Assembly: GCA_034436045.1 (NCBI GenBank) | Contig: DAOTVZ010000140.1 | Coordinates: forward strand, 1 to 14,620 | Length of the DNA stretch: 14,620 nucleotides | Source: H111-94 sp034436045 | GTDB taxonomy: Bacteria > Chloroflexota > Ktedonobacteria > Ktedonobacterales > Ktedonobacteraceae | Reading direction: 5' to 3' | In this document: positions 1 through 8,100 of the stretch, piece by piece | How positions within the stretch are numbered: position 1 is the first letter of the stretch | How the letters are laid out: each line of letters starts with the position of its first letter | Position numbers and translations under genes: made by a program | Notes under the pieces: model-generated | Told to the model about the DNA's origin: nothing | The model's input: the letters and a program-made list of their open reading frames with translations, nothing else | The model's database searches: none

Positions 1-1
1 C

Positions 2-250
2 AATGAAGCTGTGGGCTTGCTGGTGTTCAGTGTGTTGCTTCATCTACGCCCGGATAAGGTACTTGCCATGTTCTTCTTTTCTCATCCCTGGGCCGCTGTG
101 GTCATGGCGATTACCGGCACGATCTGCCTGAGTTCGCTAGGTTTGAAGTTTAGCAGCCTTGTCAAGGCCACCCCTGAAAAAAGTGTTTTAGAGGAGAGGA
201 TCGGAGAAACACTCATTCCCGTGCCAGTAGCAGAAGAGGCATCCGTCTAG
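2..250 (+). CDS. C-terminal end of a membrane protein (5' end outside the window)
   Basis: The reading frame is open from the first bases of the window to a TAG at 248-250, so this is the 3' end of a longer gene; the GTG at 11 is an internal Val codon rather than a convincing start. The visible 82 residues hold two hydrophobic stretches, an early one rich in Leu/Val and a second around the residues HPWAAVVMAITG, followed by a polar acidic tail of about 30 residues rich in Glu and Val. This fits the last membrane helices and cytoplasmic tail of a polytopic protein. Its stop lies 36 bases before the glycosyltransferase start on the same strand, so the two are probably co-transcribed. A membrane glycosyltransferase or polysaccharide export protein would fit the neighbourhood, but no family motif is visible and the function is not assigned. 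Confidence 0.6.
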   Translation, partial: NEAVGLLVFSVLLHLRPDKVLAMFFFSHPWAAVVMAITGTICLSSLGLKFSSLVKATPEKSVLEERIGETLIPVPVAEEASV

Positions 251-286
251 TTCCGATGGCCTCTAAACTTAAGGAAGAAGGAACCT

Positions 287-1807
287 ATGCGCTTAGCTGA
301 GGATTTTCCGATAACGATTAAAAAAAGTATAGGTGACTATACCGATTTCAAGGTCGTGGCGTACCGTTTGCCGATGCCACTTATTCTCCTGCTGCAAGCT
401 ATCACATCGCTAATTGTGCTACGCAATACGGCTTTCCAGGATGAAGCTCTCTACCTGTTTGCCGGGCGGCAGGTTATTCTGAACTGGTTCGGCAAGGCAC
501 CGTACCTGGAACCTTATGGCCTCTACTTTTCCGGCTATCCCTTCTTTTATCCGGTCATTGGGGGGGCTTTGGACTTTCTGGATGGCCTGGAGGCGGCGCG
601 CTTATTTAGCTTGCTGTGTATGCTGATCGTGACGGTTTGCGTCTATCGCATGACGGCTCAATTTTTTGAACGCCAGAGCGCGCTCGTTGCAGCTTTCCTT
701 TTTGCTTGCGAAGGGTCGGTGTTGTTTCTCGGACGTCTGGCGACCTACGATGCTTTGTGTTTCTGTCTGTTCGCTCTGGCGGCGCTGTTGGCCTTACGGG
801 CCAGTAAAGCAACTTCGGCTCAATCGTGTCTGGCGCTGGGGCCTCTGTTGATGTTTGCGGTCGCGGCCAAGTATGCCGGGTTGCTGTTTGTGCCCACCAT
901 TCTCGCATTGCTTGCTTTGTGGAGCTGGAAACACAAGGGATTGGAGGAAATGCTCGTTCGCCTGGGAATTGCGCTCTTTTCGCTGGTCGCGTCGGGATTC
1001 ATCGCCTATTTCAGCATAGATAAGCAGGTACTTGTTGGCCTGAGCGTCACGACTACCAATCGTGTCGGCGATGGGGCCACAGCGGCTATGGTGATAGGAC
1101 ATATTGCGACGATGGAGGGCCTCTTCTTTGGCTTAGCTCTGTTGGGCCTACTTTTCTGTCGCGGGCGACGATTGCTCGGTCTACTGCTCTTCGGTTCAGC
1201 CTTGCTGGTGCCGATCTATCACACCTATAAGGGTGAGTTAATCTCGCTAGACAAGCACCTTGCCTTCAGTATGTTCTTTCTCGCCCCGCTGGCGGGTTTT
1301 ACGCTGGCTTCCCTCGCCAGATGGGGATGGAAGCGTGTGGGTCGGTTTTCCTGGGGCATCGCGCTGGCGTTCTGCTTACTAACCCTCTCGCTGGGCTTAC
1401 AGCAGGCCCGAAACCTCTATAGCGTCTGGCCTGCCAGCACTCAGCTCACGACGTTCTTGTACACAAGAGTACAGGATAATAGTGGTAATTACCTGGCAGA
1501 AGATTACGATGTTTTACGCTATTACTTGAAGGATAAGACGGCTCCCTGGCAGTGGAGTAGCCTGGACTATTTTGTCTATACGGATAAGGAGAAGAAAGTG
1601 CTTTCGGGCGAAGCTGCCTATCAGGCCGCTATCCAGGAAGGATATTTTTCTTTAATCGAATTCAGTTATGGCTACCACACGCCGCTGGCAATGCAGCTCA
1701 CTCAAACCCTGAATGCCAGTAAGCATTATGATTTGATTGCCAAAATCCCGATCCATACTTCTTACGGTAGTGGCTACTACTGGGTGTGGAGCAAGCATGG
1801 CGGATAA
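287..1807 (+). CDS. GT39/PMT-like polytopic membrane glycosyltransferase
   Basis: This 506-residue protein has roughly ten to eleven hydrophobic helices, the first near residues 30-46 and the last near 354-371, then a soluble C-terminal region of about 130 residues. It resembles the GT39/ArnT/PMT-2 superfamily (GT-C fold), which transfers sugars from polyprenyl-phosphate donors on the outer face of the membrane. Visible hallmarks are the acidic pair D52-E53 in the first extracytoplasmic loop (AFQDEALY), the position usually holding the catalytic Asp, a second loop motif LATYDAL near 151-157, the K-Y-A-G-L segment near 195-199, and DKHL near 322-325 before a late helix. Start ATG 287 is supported by AAGGAAG at 271-277 with 9-base spacing. 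It sits 36 bases after the upstream membrane gene, probably in the same operon. Acceptor and donor are unknown; lipid, protein or polysaccharide glycosylation are all possible. Confidence 0.8.
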   Translation: MRLAEDFPITIKKSIGDYTDFKVVAYRLPMPLILLLQAITSLIVLRNTAFQDEALYLFAGRQVILNWFGKAPYLEPYGLYFSGYPFFYPVIGGALDFLDGLEAARLFSLLCMLIVTVCVYRMTAQFFERQSALVAAFLFACEGSVLFLGRLATYDALCFCLFALAALLALRASKATSAQSCLALGPLLMFAVAAKYAGLLFVPTILALLALWSWKHKGLEEMLVRLGIALFSLVASGFIAYFSIDKQVLVGLSVTTTNRVGDGATAAMVIGHIATMEGLFFGLALLGLLFCRGRRLLGLLLFGSALLVPIYHTYKGELISLDKHLAFSMFFLAPLAGFTLASLARWGWKRVGRFSWGIALAFCLLTLSLGLQQARNLYSVWPASTQLTTFLYTRVQDNSGNYLAEDYDVLRYYLKDKTAPWQWSSLDYFVYTDKEKKVLSGEAAYQAAIQEGYFSLIEFSYGYHTPLAMQLTQTLNASKHYDLIAKIPIHTSYGSGYYWVWSKHGG

Positions 1808-1821
1808 AGTCAGCGGTGACA

Positions 1822-1858
1822 GGGCACCCATCAGCAGTCTACCCGCGAGGGGGTGCCC
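1822..1858 (+). repeat. Inverted repeat / hairpin after the glycosyltransferase gene
   Basis: GGGCACCC at 1822-1829 pairs perfectly with GGGTGCCC at 1851-1858 around a 21-base loop. It begins 15 bases after the glycosyltransferase stop codon. There is no T-run behind the right arm (the following bases are CTACTTCTGAAAAAC), so it is not a classic intrinsic terminator. It may slow transcription, protect the 3' end of the mRNA, or be part of a dispersed repeat. Confidence 0.45.
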
Positions 1859-1982
1859 CTACTTCTGAAAAACAGGCGAGTACGGCATCGTATTATTTTT
1901 AGAAAGGGCATACTCTTGTGGTCGTCCTACTCCTACATGCGGTCGCCTTGCCTGTCCTATCCTGATACGAAGGTACCCCTCA

Positions 1983-2010
1983 TTGATACTTTTGCTTCTT
2001 ATTTTAGTAT
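1983..2010 (+). promoter_or_regulatory. Candidate sigma-A-type promoter of the radical SAM operon
   Basis: TTGATA at 1983-1988 and TAGTAT at 2005-2010 are separated by 16 bases. A perfect TATAAT at 2022-2027 lies just downstream but has only a weak -35 partner. Either would give a leader of about 75-95 bases before the ATG at 2110. The position after a hairpin and before a new same-strand gene block supports promoter function; no experimental signal is available. Confidence 0.45.
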
Positions 2011-2109
2011 AGGCGTTTTCTTATAATAAGAGCGGTGAAAATTATATAGGATAAGGTAGAGATCGTATCTATCTTTGGTGCTAGTTCATGAAAGGCGAGG
2101 GAAAGAGCC

Positions 2110-3222
2110 ATGCTGGAAGTTTTACCGAAAGTCGCAAAGCTGCAAGCATCATATGTGCTTGGCAAGCCTCTTGCTCTGCCTATGAATCTCACGATCAGCG
2201 TCAGTTATCGCTGCAACTCTCGTTGTAAAACCTGTAATGTCTGGCAGCGTCCGAATGATGACTTTACGATTGAGGAGTATGAGAAAACCTTTGAGTCGAT
2301 AGGCAGAAACACCTACTGGTTCACGTTTAGTGGGGGGGAGCCGACGCTACGCAAGGATTTGCCGGAGATGGTCGGAGCTGCCTATCGACATTGCCGTCCT
2401 GGCATTATCAATATCCCCACGAACGGGATTCAGGACAAAATTATCCCTGCTCGTATTGAACAGGTGTTGCAAGCTGCTCCCACCTCTGAAGTGATTATCA
2501 ATCTTTCGCTTGATGGGGTGGGCGAGAAACACGATATCGTGCGAGGCGTGAAGGGCAATTTCGAGCGTGCCATGCGTACTTATGCCGGGCTGAAGGCACT
2601 TAAGGGCCGCTACAAGAACTTTACCCTGGGCGTCCACACGGTTATTTCAAATTTTAATATCGATGAGTTCGAGAACATTTACAAATTTGTGCGTGATGAA
2701 CTCAAGCCCGATTCGTACATCAGTGAAATCGCTGAAGAGCGTGTGGAGTTGGACACGGTGGGCATGGGGATCACGCCTCCTATTCAGAAGTACCAGCCGG
2801 TTATTGAACGCTTACAAGCTGGTATTCGTAAAGCCGAGTTTAGCGGTGTTTCGCGCATCACGCAGGCATTCAGAGATCGGTACTATGATATTGTGAAGCG
2901 CGCGCTAGTCGAGAAGCGACAAGTGATCCCTTGTCTGGCCGGTGTGGCCTCAGCCCAGATTGCTCCGAACGGGGATGTATGGACCTGCTGCATTCGCGCT
3001 GAGTCGGTTGGCAACCTGCGTGATCACAACTATGACTTCAGGTCGGTCTGGACGACGGCGAAAGCGAATGAAATGCGTAGAAGCATTAAAGCGGGTGAAT
3101 GCTACTGTCCACTGGCGAATGCATCCTATACCAATATGCTCTGTCATGTGCCAACGGCAGCCGGTGTGGGTTTCGAGGTTGCCAGGAGTGTCGCGGCAGG
3201 AGTATTTTCTTCTGCCCGCTAG
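2110..3222 (+). CDS. Radical SAM protein with reduced SPASM-type C-terminal domain
   Basis: This 370-residue enzyme carries the radical SAM cluster motif C35-x3-C39-x2-C42, which binds a [4Fe-4S] cluster and S-adenosylmethionine, and the SAM-binding GGEP at residues 75-78. The middle is a typical partial TIM barrel. The C-terminal part holds C275-x12-G288-x4-C293, matching the opening signature of SPASM domains (C-x9-15-G-x4-C), then C294, C331, C333 and C345. The usual C-x2-C-x5-C-x3-C block is absent, so it probably binds fewer auxiliary clusters, as in twitch-type domains. Such enzymes often modify peptides, proteins, or small metabolites; the substrate cannot be named. Start ATG 2110 follows a purine-rich GAGGGAAAGAG at 2097-2107. 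It is first in a tight + strand set, 39 bases before the small membrane protein, which suggests joint expression. It acts in the cytoplasm by family expectation. Confidence 0.85.
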   Translation: MLEVLPKVAKLQASYVLGKPLALPMNLTISVSYRCNSRCKTCNVWQRPNDDFTIEEYEKTFESIGRNTYWFTFSGGEPTLRKDLPEMVGAAYRHCRPGIINIPTNGIQDKIIPARIEQVLQAAPTSEVIINLSLDGVGEKHDIVRGVKGNFERAMRTYAGLKALKGRYKNFTLGVHTVISNFNIDEFENIYKFVRDELKPDSYISEIAEERVELDTVGMGITPPIQKYQPVIERLQAGIRKAEFSGVSRITQAFRDRYYDIVKRALVEKRQVIPCLAGVASAQIAPNGDVWTCCIRAESVGNLRDHNYDFRSVWTTAKANEMRRSIKAGECYCPLANASYTNMLCHVPTAAGVGFEVARSVAAGVFSSAR

Positions 3223-3261
3223 AGTCCATCAAGCTTCTTCAATGAGGAGGGGAGCATAACT

Positions 3262-3606
3262 ATGTCTACGAAGCGTCTCTCAAGGAGAACGATCATCGTG
3301 CTGGTGCTTGGTGTGGTTGTGGGTGCATTTGTCTTCTTTTGGGTGGGCATGGTACGGGGGAAGCTAAGCCTTGAGCGCCTTCGAGAAAAATACCAGTCCA
3401 GGCAAGCACTCATTTGCTATGTGCAACTGAAATATCAATGCACAGAGGAAGCTGCCTACCGGTACATTACCAATTTCCTGAAGAAACAAGTCCCGCTTGA
3501 AGAATTCCCTTACGTTGAGTACATGGCAGTTCATGCCAGGCAAAGCCTCCTCGCGCGTGCCCAGGAAATCTTTCAGGAAGACCCAGACAAAATAGACGAG
3601 GTTTAG
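3262..3606 (+). CDS. Small single-pass membrane protein, function unknown
   Basis: This is a 114-residue protein with a basic N-terminus (MSTKRLSRR), one strong membrane helix at about residues 11-31, and an 80-residue polar helical region. By the positive-inside rule the short N-terminus is cytoplasmic and the helical part would face outward, though the RGK just after the helix leaves orientation open. C52 and C60 lie in the soluble part. The region from about 47 to 95 recalls a three-helix ANTAR-like pattern, with EEAAYRYI near 62-69, but this is only a resemblance. ATG 3262 is supported by a strong GAGGAGGGGA at 3244-3253. It lies 39 bases after the radical SAM gene and 5 bases before the glycosidase, so it is almost certainly translated from the same mRNA. 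It could be an accessory or anchor protein, or a substrate of the radical enzyme; none is proven. Confidence 0.7.
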   Translation: MSTKRLSRRTIIVLVLGVVVGAFVFFWVGMVRGKLSLERLREKYQSRQALICYVQLKYQCTEEAAYRYITNFLKKQVPLEEFPYVEYMAVHARQSLLARAQEIFQEDPDKIDEV

Positions 3607-3611
3607 GCCCG

Positions 3612-5036
3612 ATGAAGACCTTCTCATTTTTTGACCCCTTCGTCAGCAGACGAATGAAGATGAGAACAGCAATTCCTTTAGGAATCGCTGTTCTTCTTGT
3701 TGGTATGCTCCTCGTAACGCTGCTTTCCCACCAGTTGGAACTGCTAGAACAGCATGCTACTGATCCAGGGAATATTGTAGTGAATTATCATGCTCCCATC
3801 GTAAAACTTGATCAGAAGGCCATCGGCATGGACCTCAGTGGATATGGATATCCCAATGTGTTTGTCAATGATCCGCTTGAGCAAAAAGAATTGAAGGCGC
3901 TGAATGTTAAATTTCTGCGCATAGACCTGAAATACATCGTTTCGGGAGACCCGACGAGTAAAATAGTATGTAATTCAAATGGATGTGATACACGCTGGAC
4001 AGGCGACCAATGGATACAAGCGATAAAAGCAATCGGGGCACAGCCTCTTATTGTTTTCCCATATAATATTACCGATGCTACAAATATGTTAAAGCACTTT
4101 AACAAAGAAACTAATAATTATGTTCGTTACTGGACATTGGGCAATGAGCCAGATCTGAGCGGGATGTCTGCAACAACATACAGTAATATTTTTAATCAAG
4201 ATTATGATGCGATGAAAGCTATTGATCCGACTATTCACATTGGTGGCGGAACTACGGCCTGGTATGATGTCCCATTTTTGCAGACATTTTTACAGCATTC
4301 TGGCAATCGGGTTGATTTTATCGATTTTCATGGTTATGCGCAGGAGGGCACGAAGGACGGAAATTATCTGACACTCTTCCACTATGCCGCACAATATGGC
4401 GATAATATCAGGGATTTACGCTCCCTTATTCAACGCATCGTACCGACCCGCGCTGCTCAGATCGGTATTGAGGTCGGAGAATGGGAATTAAATTGGGGAG
4501 GAACCGCGCAAAATAATACCAATTTTCATGCCGTCTGGGTGGCTTCGGTGCTGGGCGGTATTCTGGAGGCAGGCGGATGGTCACTGTTTTACGCTGATAA
4601 AGGCAATGCTATCTACGGCTACCCTCATACATTTATCGATGCACATGGAAAGAAGGTGCAAATAAAACCAGACGATACAAATGCCGCGTATCATGGTATC
4701 GGTATGTTTACAGGGGAGAGCCTATTCAGGGGATTTGGCACTGTGATGGTGAGCGCGAGTACGGTCCTTCCGAATGTTGAGGTGTTTGCCTCCGATAATC
4801 CCAAAAATATTGTCGTGATTAACCAGAGTCCTACCGCGACTCAGATAGCAACCATTGCTCTCGAAGGTGTCACGTCGGGAACAGTTGATGTTTGGGGCAA
4901 GAATGAAGCCGTTCCTTTCCCTGACCCTCCGATAAAGCTGGCAACACTCTCCCTGGAAAACGGAACTTTTACCTTCCGGCTGGCCCCTTTTTCTGTAACC
5001 ACATTTGTTATACATACAGTGTCTGAGATCGTCTAA
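3612..5036 (+). CDS. Membrane-anchored glycoside hydrolase, clan GH-A-like
   Basis: The 474-residue product starts with a short cytoplasmic tail, a membrane or signal-anchor helix near residues 20-39, then an extracytoplasmic catalytic domain. YWTLGNEPD puts the candidate acid/base E179 in the GNEP motif typical of clan GH-A (alpha/beta)8 barrels such as GH39, GH79 or GH30. A second candidate is E290 in VGEWELN, where the nucleophile of beta strand 7 is expected; E287 is an alternative. FHGY at 239-242 fits a strand-6 active-site His. From about 400 to 474 a beta-rich C-terminal domain follows, as in many GH-A enzymes. ATG 3612 has a poor ribosome site, so translation may be coupled to the gene ending 5 bases earlier; ATG 3654 is an alternative start that keeps the helix. 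Base use is AT-rich (28% G+C at 4081-4140). Substrate and exact GH family are unknown. Confidence 0.75.
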   Translation: MKTFSFFDPFVSRRMKMRTAIPLGIAVLLVGMLLVTLLSHQLELLEQHATDPGNIVVNYHAPIVKLDQKAIGMDLSGYGYPNVFVNDPLEQKELKALNVKFLRIDLKYIVSGDPTSKIVCNSNGCDTRWTGDQWIQAIKAIGAQPLIVFPYNITDATNMLKHFNKETNNYVRYWTLGNEPDLSGMSATTYSNIFNQDYDAMKAIDPTIHIGGGTTAWYDVPFLQTFLQHSGNRVDFIDFHGYAQEGTKDGNYLTLFHYAAQYGDNIRDLRSLIQRIVPTRAAQIGIEVGEWELNWGGTAQNNTNFHAVWVASVLGGILEAGGWSLFYADKGNAIYGYPHTFIDAHGKKVQIKPDDTNAAYHGIGMFTGESLFRGFGTVMVSASTVLPNVEVFASDNPKNIVVINQSPTATQIATIALEGVTSGTVDVWGKNEAVPFPDPPIKLATLSLENGTFTFRLAPFSVTTFVIHTVSEIV

Positions 5037-5072
5037 GTCTTCGACGTGGCAGGTTTTCTCGCCCTTGCGGTC

Positions 5073-5101
5073 TTCTTGCCGGATGGTCTACACTGTATAG
5101 T
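5073..5101 (+). promoter_or_regulatory. Weak candidate promoter before the Asp-box protein gene
   Basis: TATAGT at 5096-5101 is a good -10 candidate; the best-spaced -35 is TTCTTG at 5073-5078 with a 17-base gap, which matches the consensus poorly. It lies about 100 bases before the GTG start at 5199. The -10 is embedded in the inverted repeat at 5090-5103, which hints at a repressed or activated promoter. The 162-base spacer 5037-5198 shows no clear terminator for the upstream operon. Confidence 0.3.
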
Positions 5102-5103
5102 GT
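5090..5103. promoter_or_regulatory. Short inverted repeat overlapping a candidate -10 box
   Basis: ACACT and AGTGT form perfect 5-base arms around GTAT. The dyad covers the candidate -10 TATAGT, a common layout for an operator. The arms are short enough that chance cannot be excluded. Confidence 0.3.
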
Positions 5104-5198
5104 GTTCTGGCAATGGGGCGACGAACCGTTTTACCACGACACAAGCCTCGCACCTTCAACTTCTTTCCTGAAAAATACTAGAAAGTGGATTTTTTCTT

Positions 5199-8100
5199 GT
5201 GAGTGCTACACACGATGCCGACCCGCAGGCGGCAAAAACGACACAAGATGGGCGAGAAGACTCGCTATTGCCTCTCTATTCCTCGCTGGAATGGCGCTCG
5301 CTGGGGCCTTATCGCGGCGGGCGCGTGGTTGCGGTGGCCGGTGATCCGCAGCAGGCACAGGTGTTTTATTTTGGCTCGACCGGGGGTGGTGTCTGGAAGA
5401 CCATTGACGGGGGCACGTATTGGGAGAATATCTCCGATGGCTTTTTCAAGCGCGCCTCGGTGGGGGCAATTGCCGTTGCGGCCTCCGATCCCAATGTAAT
5501 CTATGTCGGCATGGGCGAGACGACCATTCGCGGCAATGTGGCGCACGGCGATGGCGTCTATAAGTCTACCGACGCGGGCAAGTCCTGGACGCACATGGGG
5601 CTGGCTGAGACGCGCCATATCGGCAAGATACGTATTCATCCACAGAACCCCGACCTGGTGTACGTGGCGGCGCTGGGTCACGCGCATGGGCCTAACAAAG
5701 AGCGAGGCATCTATCGCTCGCGTGACGGTGGGAAGACCTGGGAACATATCCTGTTCCGCGACGAGGATACCGGCTCGCATGATCTGGCGATGGACCCCAA
5801 CAATCCGCGCATCCTCTATGCCGCCTTCTGGCGCGCGCGCCGTCTTCCACACATGCTCCAGAGTGGCGGCGCGGGCTGTGGCATCTATCGCTCGACCGAT
5901 GGCGGTGACACCTGGACGGAGATCACGCGCAAGCCGGGTCTGCCGACGGGCATGCTGGGTAAGATAGGGGTGGCCGTCTCCGGCGCGAAACCTGGGCGCG
6001 TCTGGGCCATTGTTGAGGCCGAGGATGGCGCGCTGTTTCGCTCGGATGATGGCGGCGAACACTGGCAACGCTTGAGTGAAGAGCGCGATCTGCGCACGCG
6101 CCCCTGGTATTATATGCATATCTACGCCGACCCGTGCGATGCCGATACGCTCTGGATACTCAACGAGAAGTGTTTCAAGTCCAACGATGGCGGCAACACC
6201 TTTTTCAGAGTCGCGGCCCCACATGGCGATTTTCATGACCTGTGGATTGATCCACGTGACCCTCAGCGCATCATCATGGGCCATGATGGTGGCGCGTCCG
6301 TAACGTTCAACGGTGCGGAAAGCTGGTCTTCCATCTATAACCAGCCCACCGCCGAGTTTTATCACGTGACCACCGATACCCAGGTGCCCTATCGCATCTA
6401 TGGCGCGCAGCAGGATAACAGCACCATCTCCGTGCCCAGCCGCTCCGTGCTGGGCGCTATCACGCTCGCCGATTATGATGAAATCGGCGGTGGTGAAAGT
6501 GGCTATATCGCCGTGCGACCTGATAATCCCAATATCATCTACGCCGGAAGTTATCTTGGCTATCTTACACGCTATGATCGCCGCACTGGCCAGGTGCGTG
6601 AGATTAGCGTCTGGCCGGAGTCCAATCTGGGCGAACCGGCGAAGGATGCGAAGTACCGTTTCCAGTGGACGTTCCCTATCCTGCTCTCGCCACACGACCC
6701 TGGCGTCCTCTATGTCACCGGCAACCATGTCTTTCGCTCGACCGATGAGGGCAACAGTTGGGAGGTGATCAGCCCTGATCTAACGCGCAATGATGAGAGT
6801 AAGCTGGGGCCATCCGGCGGCCCGATCACGCAGGATAATGTGGGTACCGAGTATTATGGTACCATCTTTGCTTTCGCAGAGTCGCCGCTAGAGCGTGGCC
6901 TGTTCTGGGCCGGTTCTGACGATGGTCTGGTGCATATCTCGCGCGATGGTGGCCAGCACTGGCAAAACGTGACGCCGCCCGACCTGCCGGAGTGGGCCTT
7001 AATCAGCATCATCGAGGCTTCGTCGCATGACCCGGCGACGGCCTACCTGGCGGCGACGCGCTACAAGCTGGATGACTTTCAGCCCTACCTTTATAAAACT
7101 CATGACTATGGGCAGACCTGGACAAAGATCGTTGGCGGCCTGGCTCCCGATGTCTTCACGCGCGTGATCCGCGAGGACTCAACGCGGCGTGGTCTGCTCT
7201 ATGCGGGCACTGAAACGGGCGTGTATGTCTCCTTCGACGACGGAGAGCGTTGGCATTCATTACAACTTAATCTACCCGTCGTCCCTATTCATGATCTTGC
7301 TATTAAGGATAGCGACCTCATCGCCGCGACACATGGCCGCTCATTCTGGGTGATTGATGATCTCACGCCGTTGCGTCTGCTGAGTAGTAGCTTGCGTAAC
7401 GCCGATGCCTATCTCTTCCCGCCGCGCCCCTTCGTGCGCTTCGCTACCAGCGGCGGCTATGGCTCACCGGCTGATTGGCCCAAAAACTATCAGCATACGG
7501 GCGCGTTTGTTGTCACGTATCGCCAGGAGGAGCGACCGACGGGCGAAAAAGTGAAAAAGTATCTGGATGCCGGACAGAATCCGCCTGATGGCGTTGTCGT
7601 CCATTACTACTTCAAGGAGAAGCCGGAGGGAGAGGTGACGCTGACCTTCCTCGATGCGCAAGGCAACGTCATCAAGACCTTCTCCAGCGAGGAGAAGAAG
7701 GACGAGAGCAAAGCGGGCGATAAGAAGAAGGAGAAGAAGGAGCCGCGTGTTGCCAAAGAGGCAGGTGGCAATCGTTTCACCTGGGACACGCGCTATCCTG
7801 GCCCGACGAAGATCGAGTACTACGAGGGCATTGATGACCCCTCGGTTGGCCCGCGTGCCGTACCGGGTACGTATCAGGTGCAGCTTAAAGTGGGCAAGCA
7901 GAGCTATAGCGCAAACTTTGAGATTCGCAAAGACCCGCGTGTCGAAAGCACGCAGGAAGAGTTGCAAGCGCAGTTTGACCTGCTGCTCAAGATACGCGAT
8001 AAGGTTTCGGAGACGAACAGCGCGCTGAACACCATCAACAGCCTGCGCAAGCAGGTGGATGAGTGGGAGCAGCGCGCGAAGGGCCATGCGCTATATGAGA

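Larger units (their letters stand above)
1808..2109. other. 302-base spacer with hairpin, repeat-like sequence and candidate promoter
   Basis: No credible gene lies here. The first half holds an 8-bp inverted repeat (1822-1829 with 1851-1858) and short recurring words: GTGCCCCTAC at 1853-1862, a related GTACCCCT at 1972-1979, and three CCTAC copies within 1855-1940. This style is like dispersed intergenic repeats known from large Ktedonobacteria genomes, but no copy number can be judged from one window. The second half becomes AT-rich and carries a plausible promoter for the radical SAM operon. The spacer probably separates two transcription units. Confidence 0.55.

Noticed and set aside
1822..1858. 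Intrinsic terminator for the glycosyltransferase
   Set aside because: The stem is good but no T-run follows and the loop is 21 bases, so it is listed only as an inverted repeat.
1808..2109. CRISPR array or tRNA in the spacer
   Set aside because: The repeated words are short, unevenly spaced and not separated by unique spacers; no cloverleaf could be drawn.
5102..5344. 80-codon + strand frame overlapping the Asp-box gene start
   Set aside because: It overlaps the better-supported gene in another frame, has no ribosome site, and its product has no family features.
5265..6728. 487-codon open frame on the - strand, antisense to the Asp-box gene
   Set aside because: The + strand frame shows ten Asp-box repeats and family landmarks, while the antisense product has no recognisable motif. 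Long stop-free antisense frames are expected in GC-rich coding sequence.
7464..8087. 207-codon antisense open frame rich in Leu and Arg
   Set aside because: It mirrors the Lys/Glu-rich and coiled-coil coding region of the + strand gene; composition explains it.
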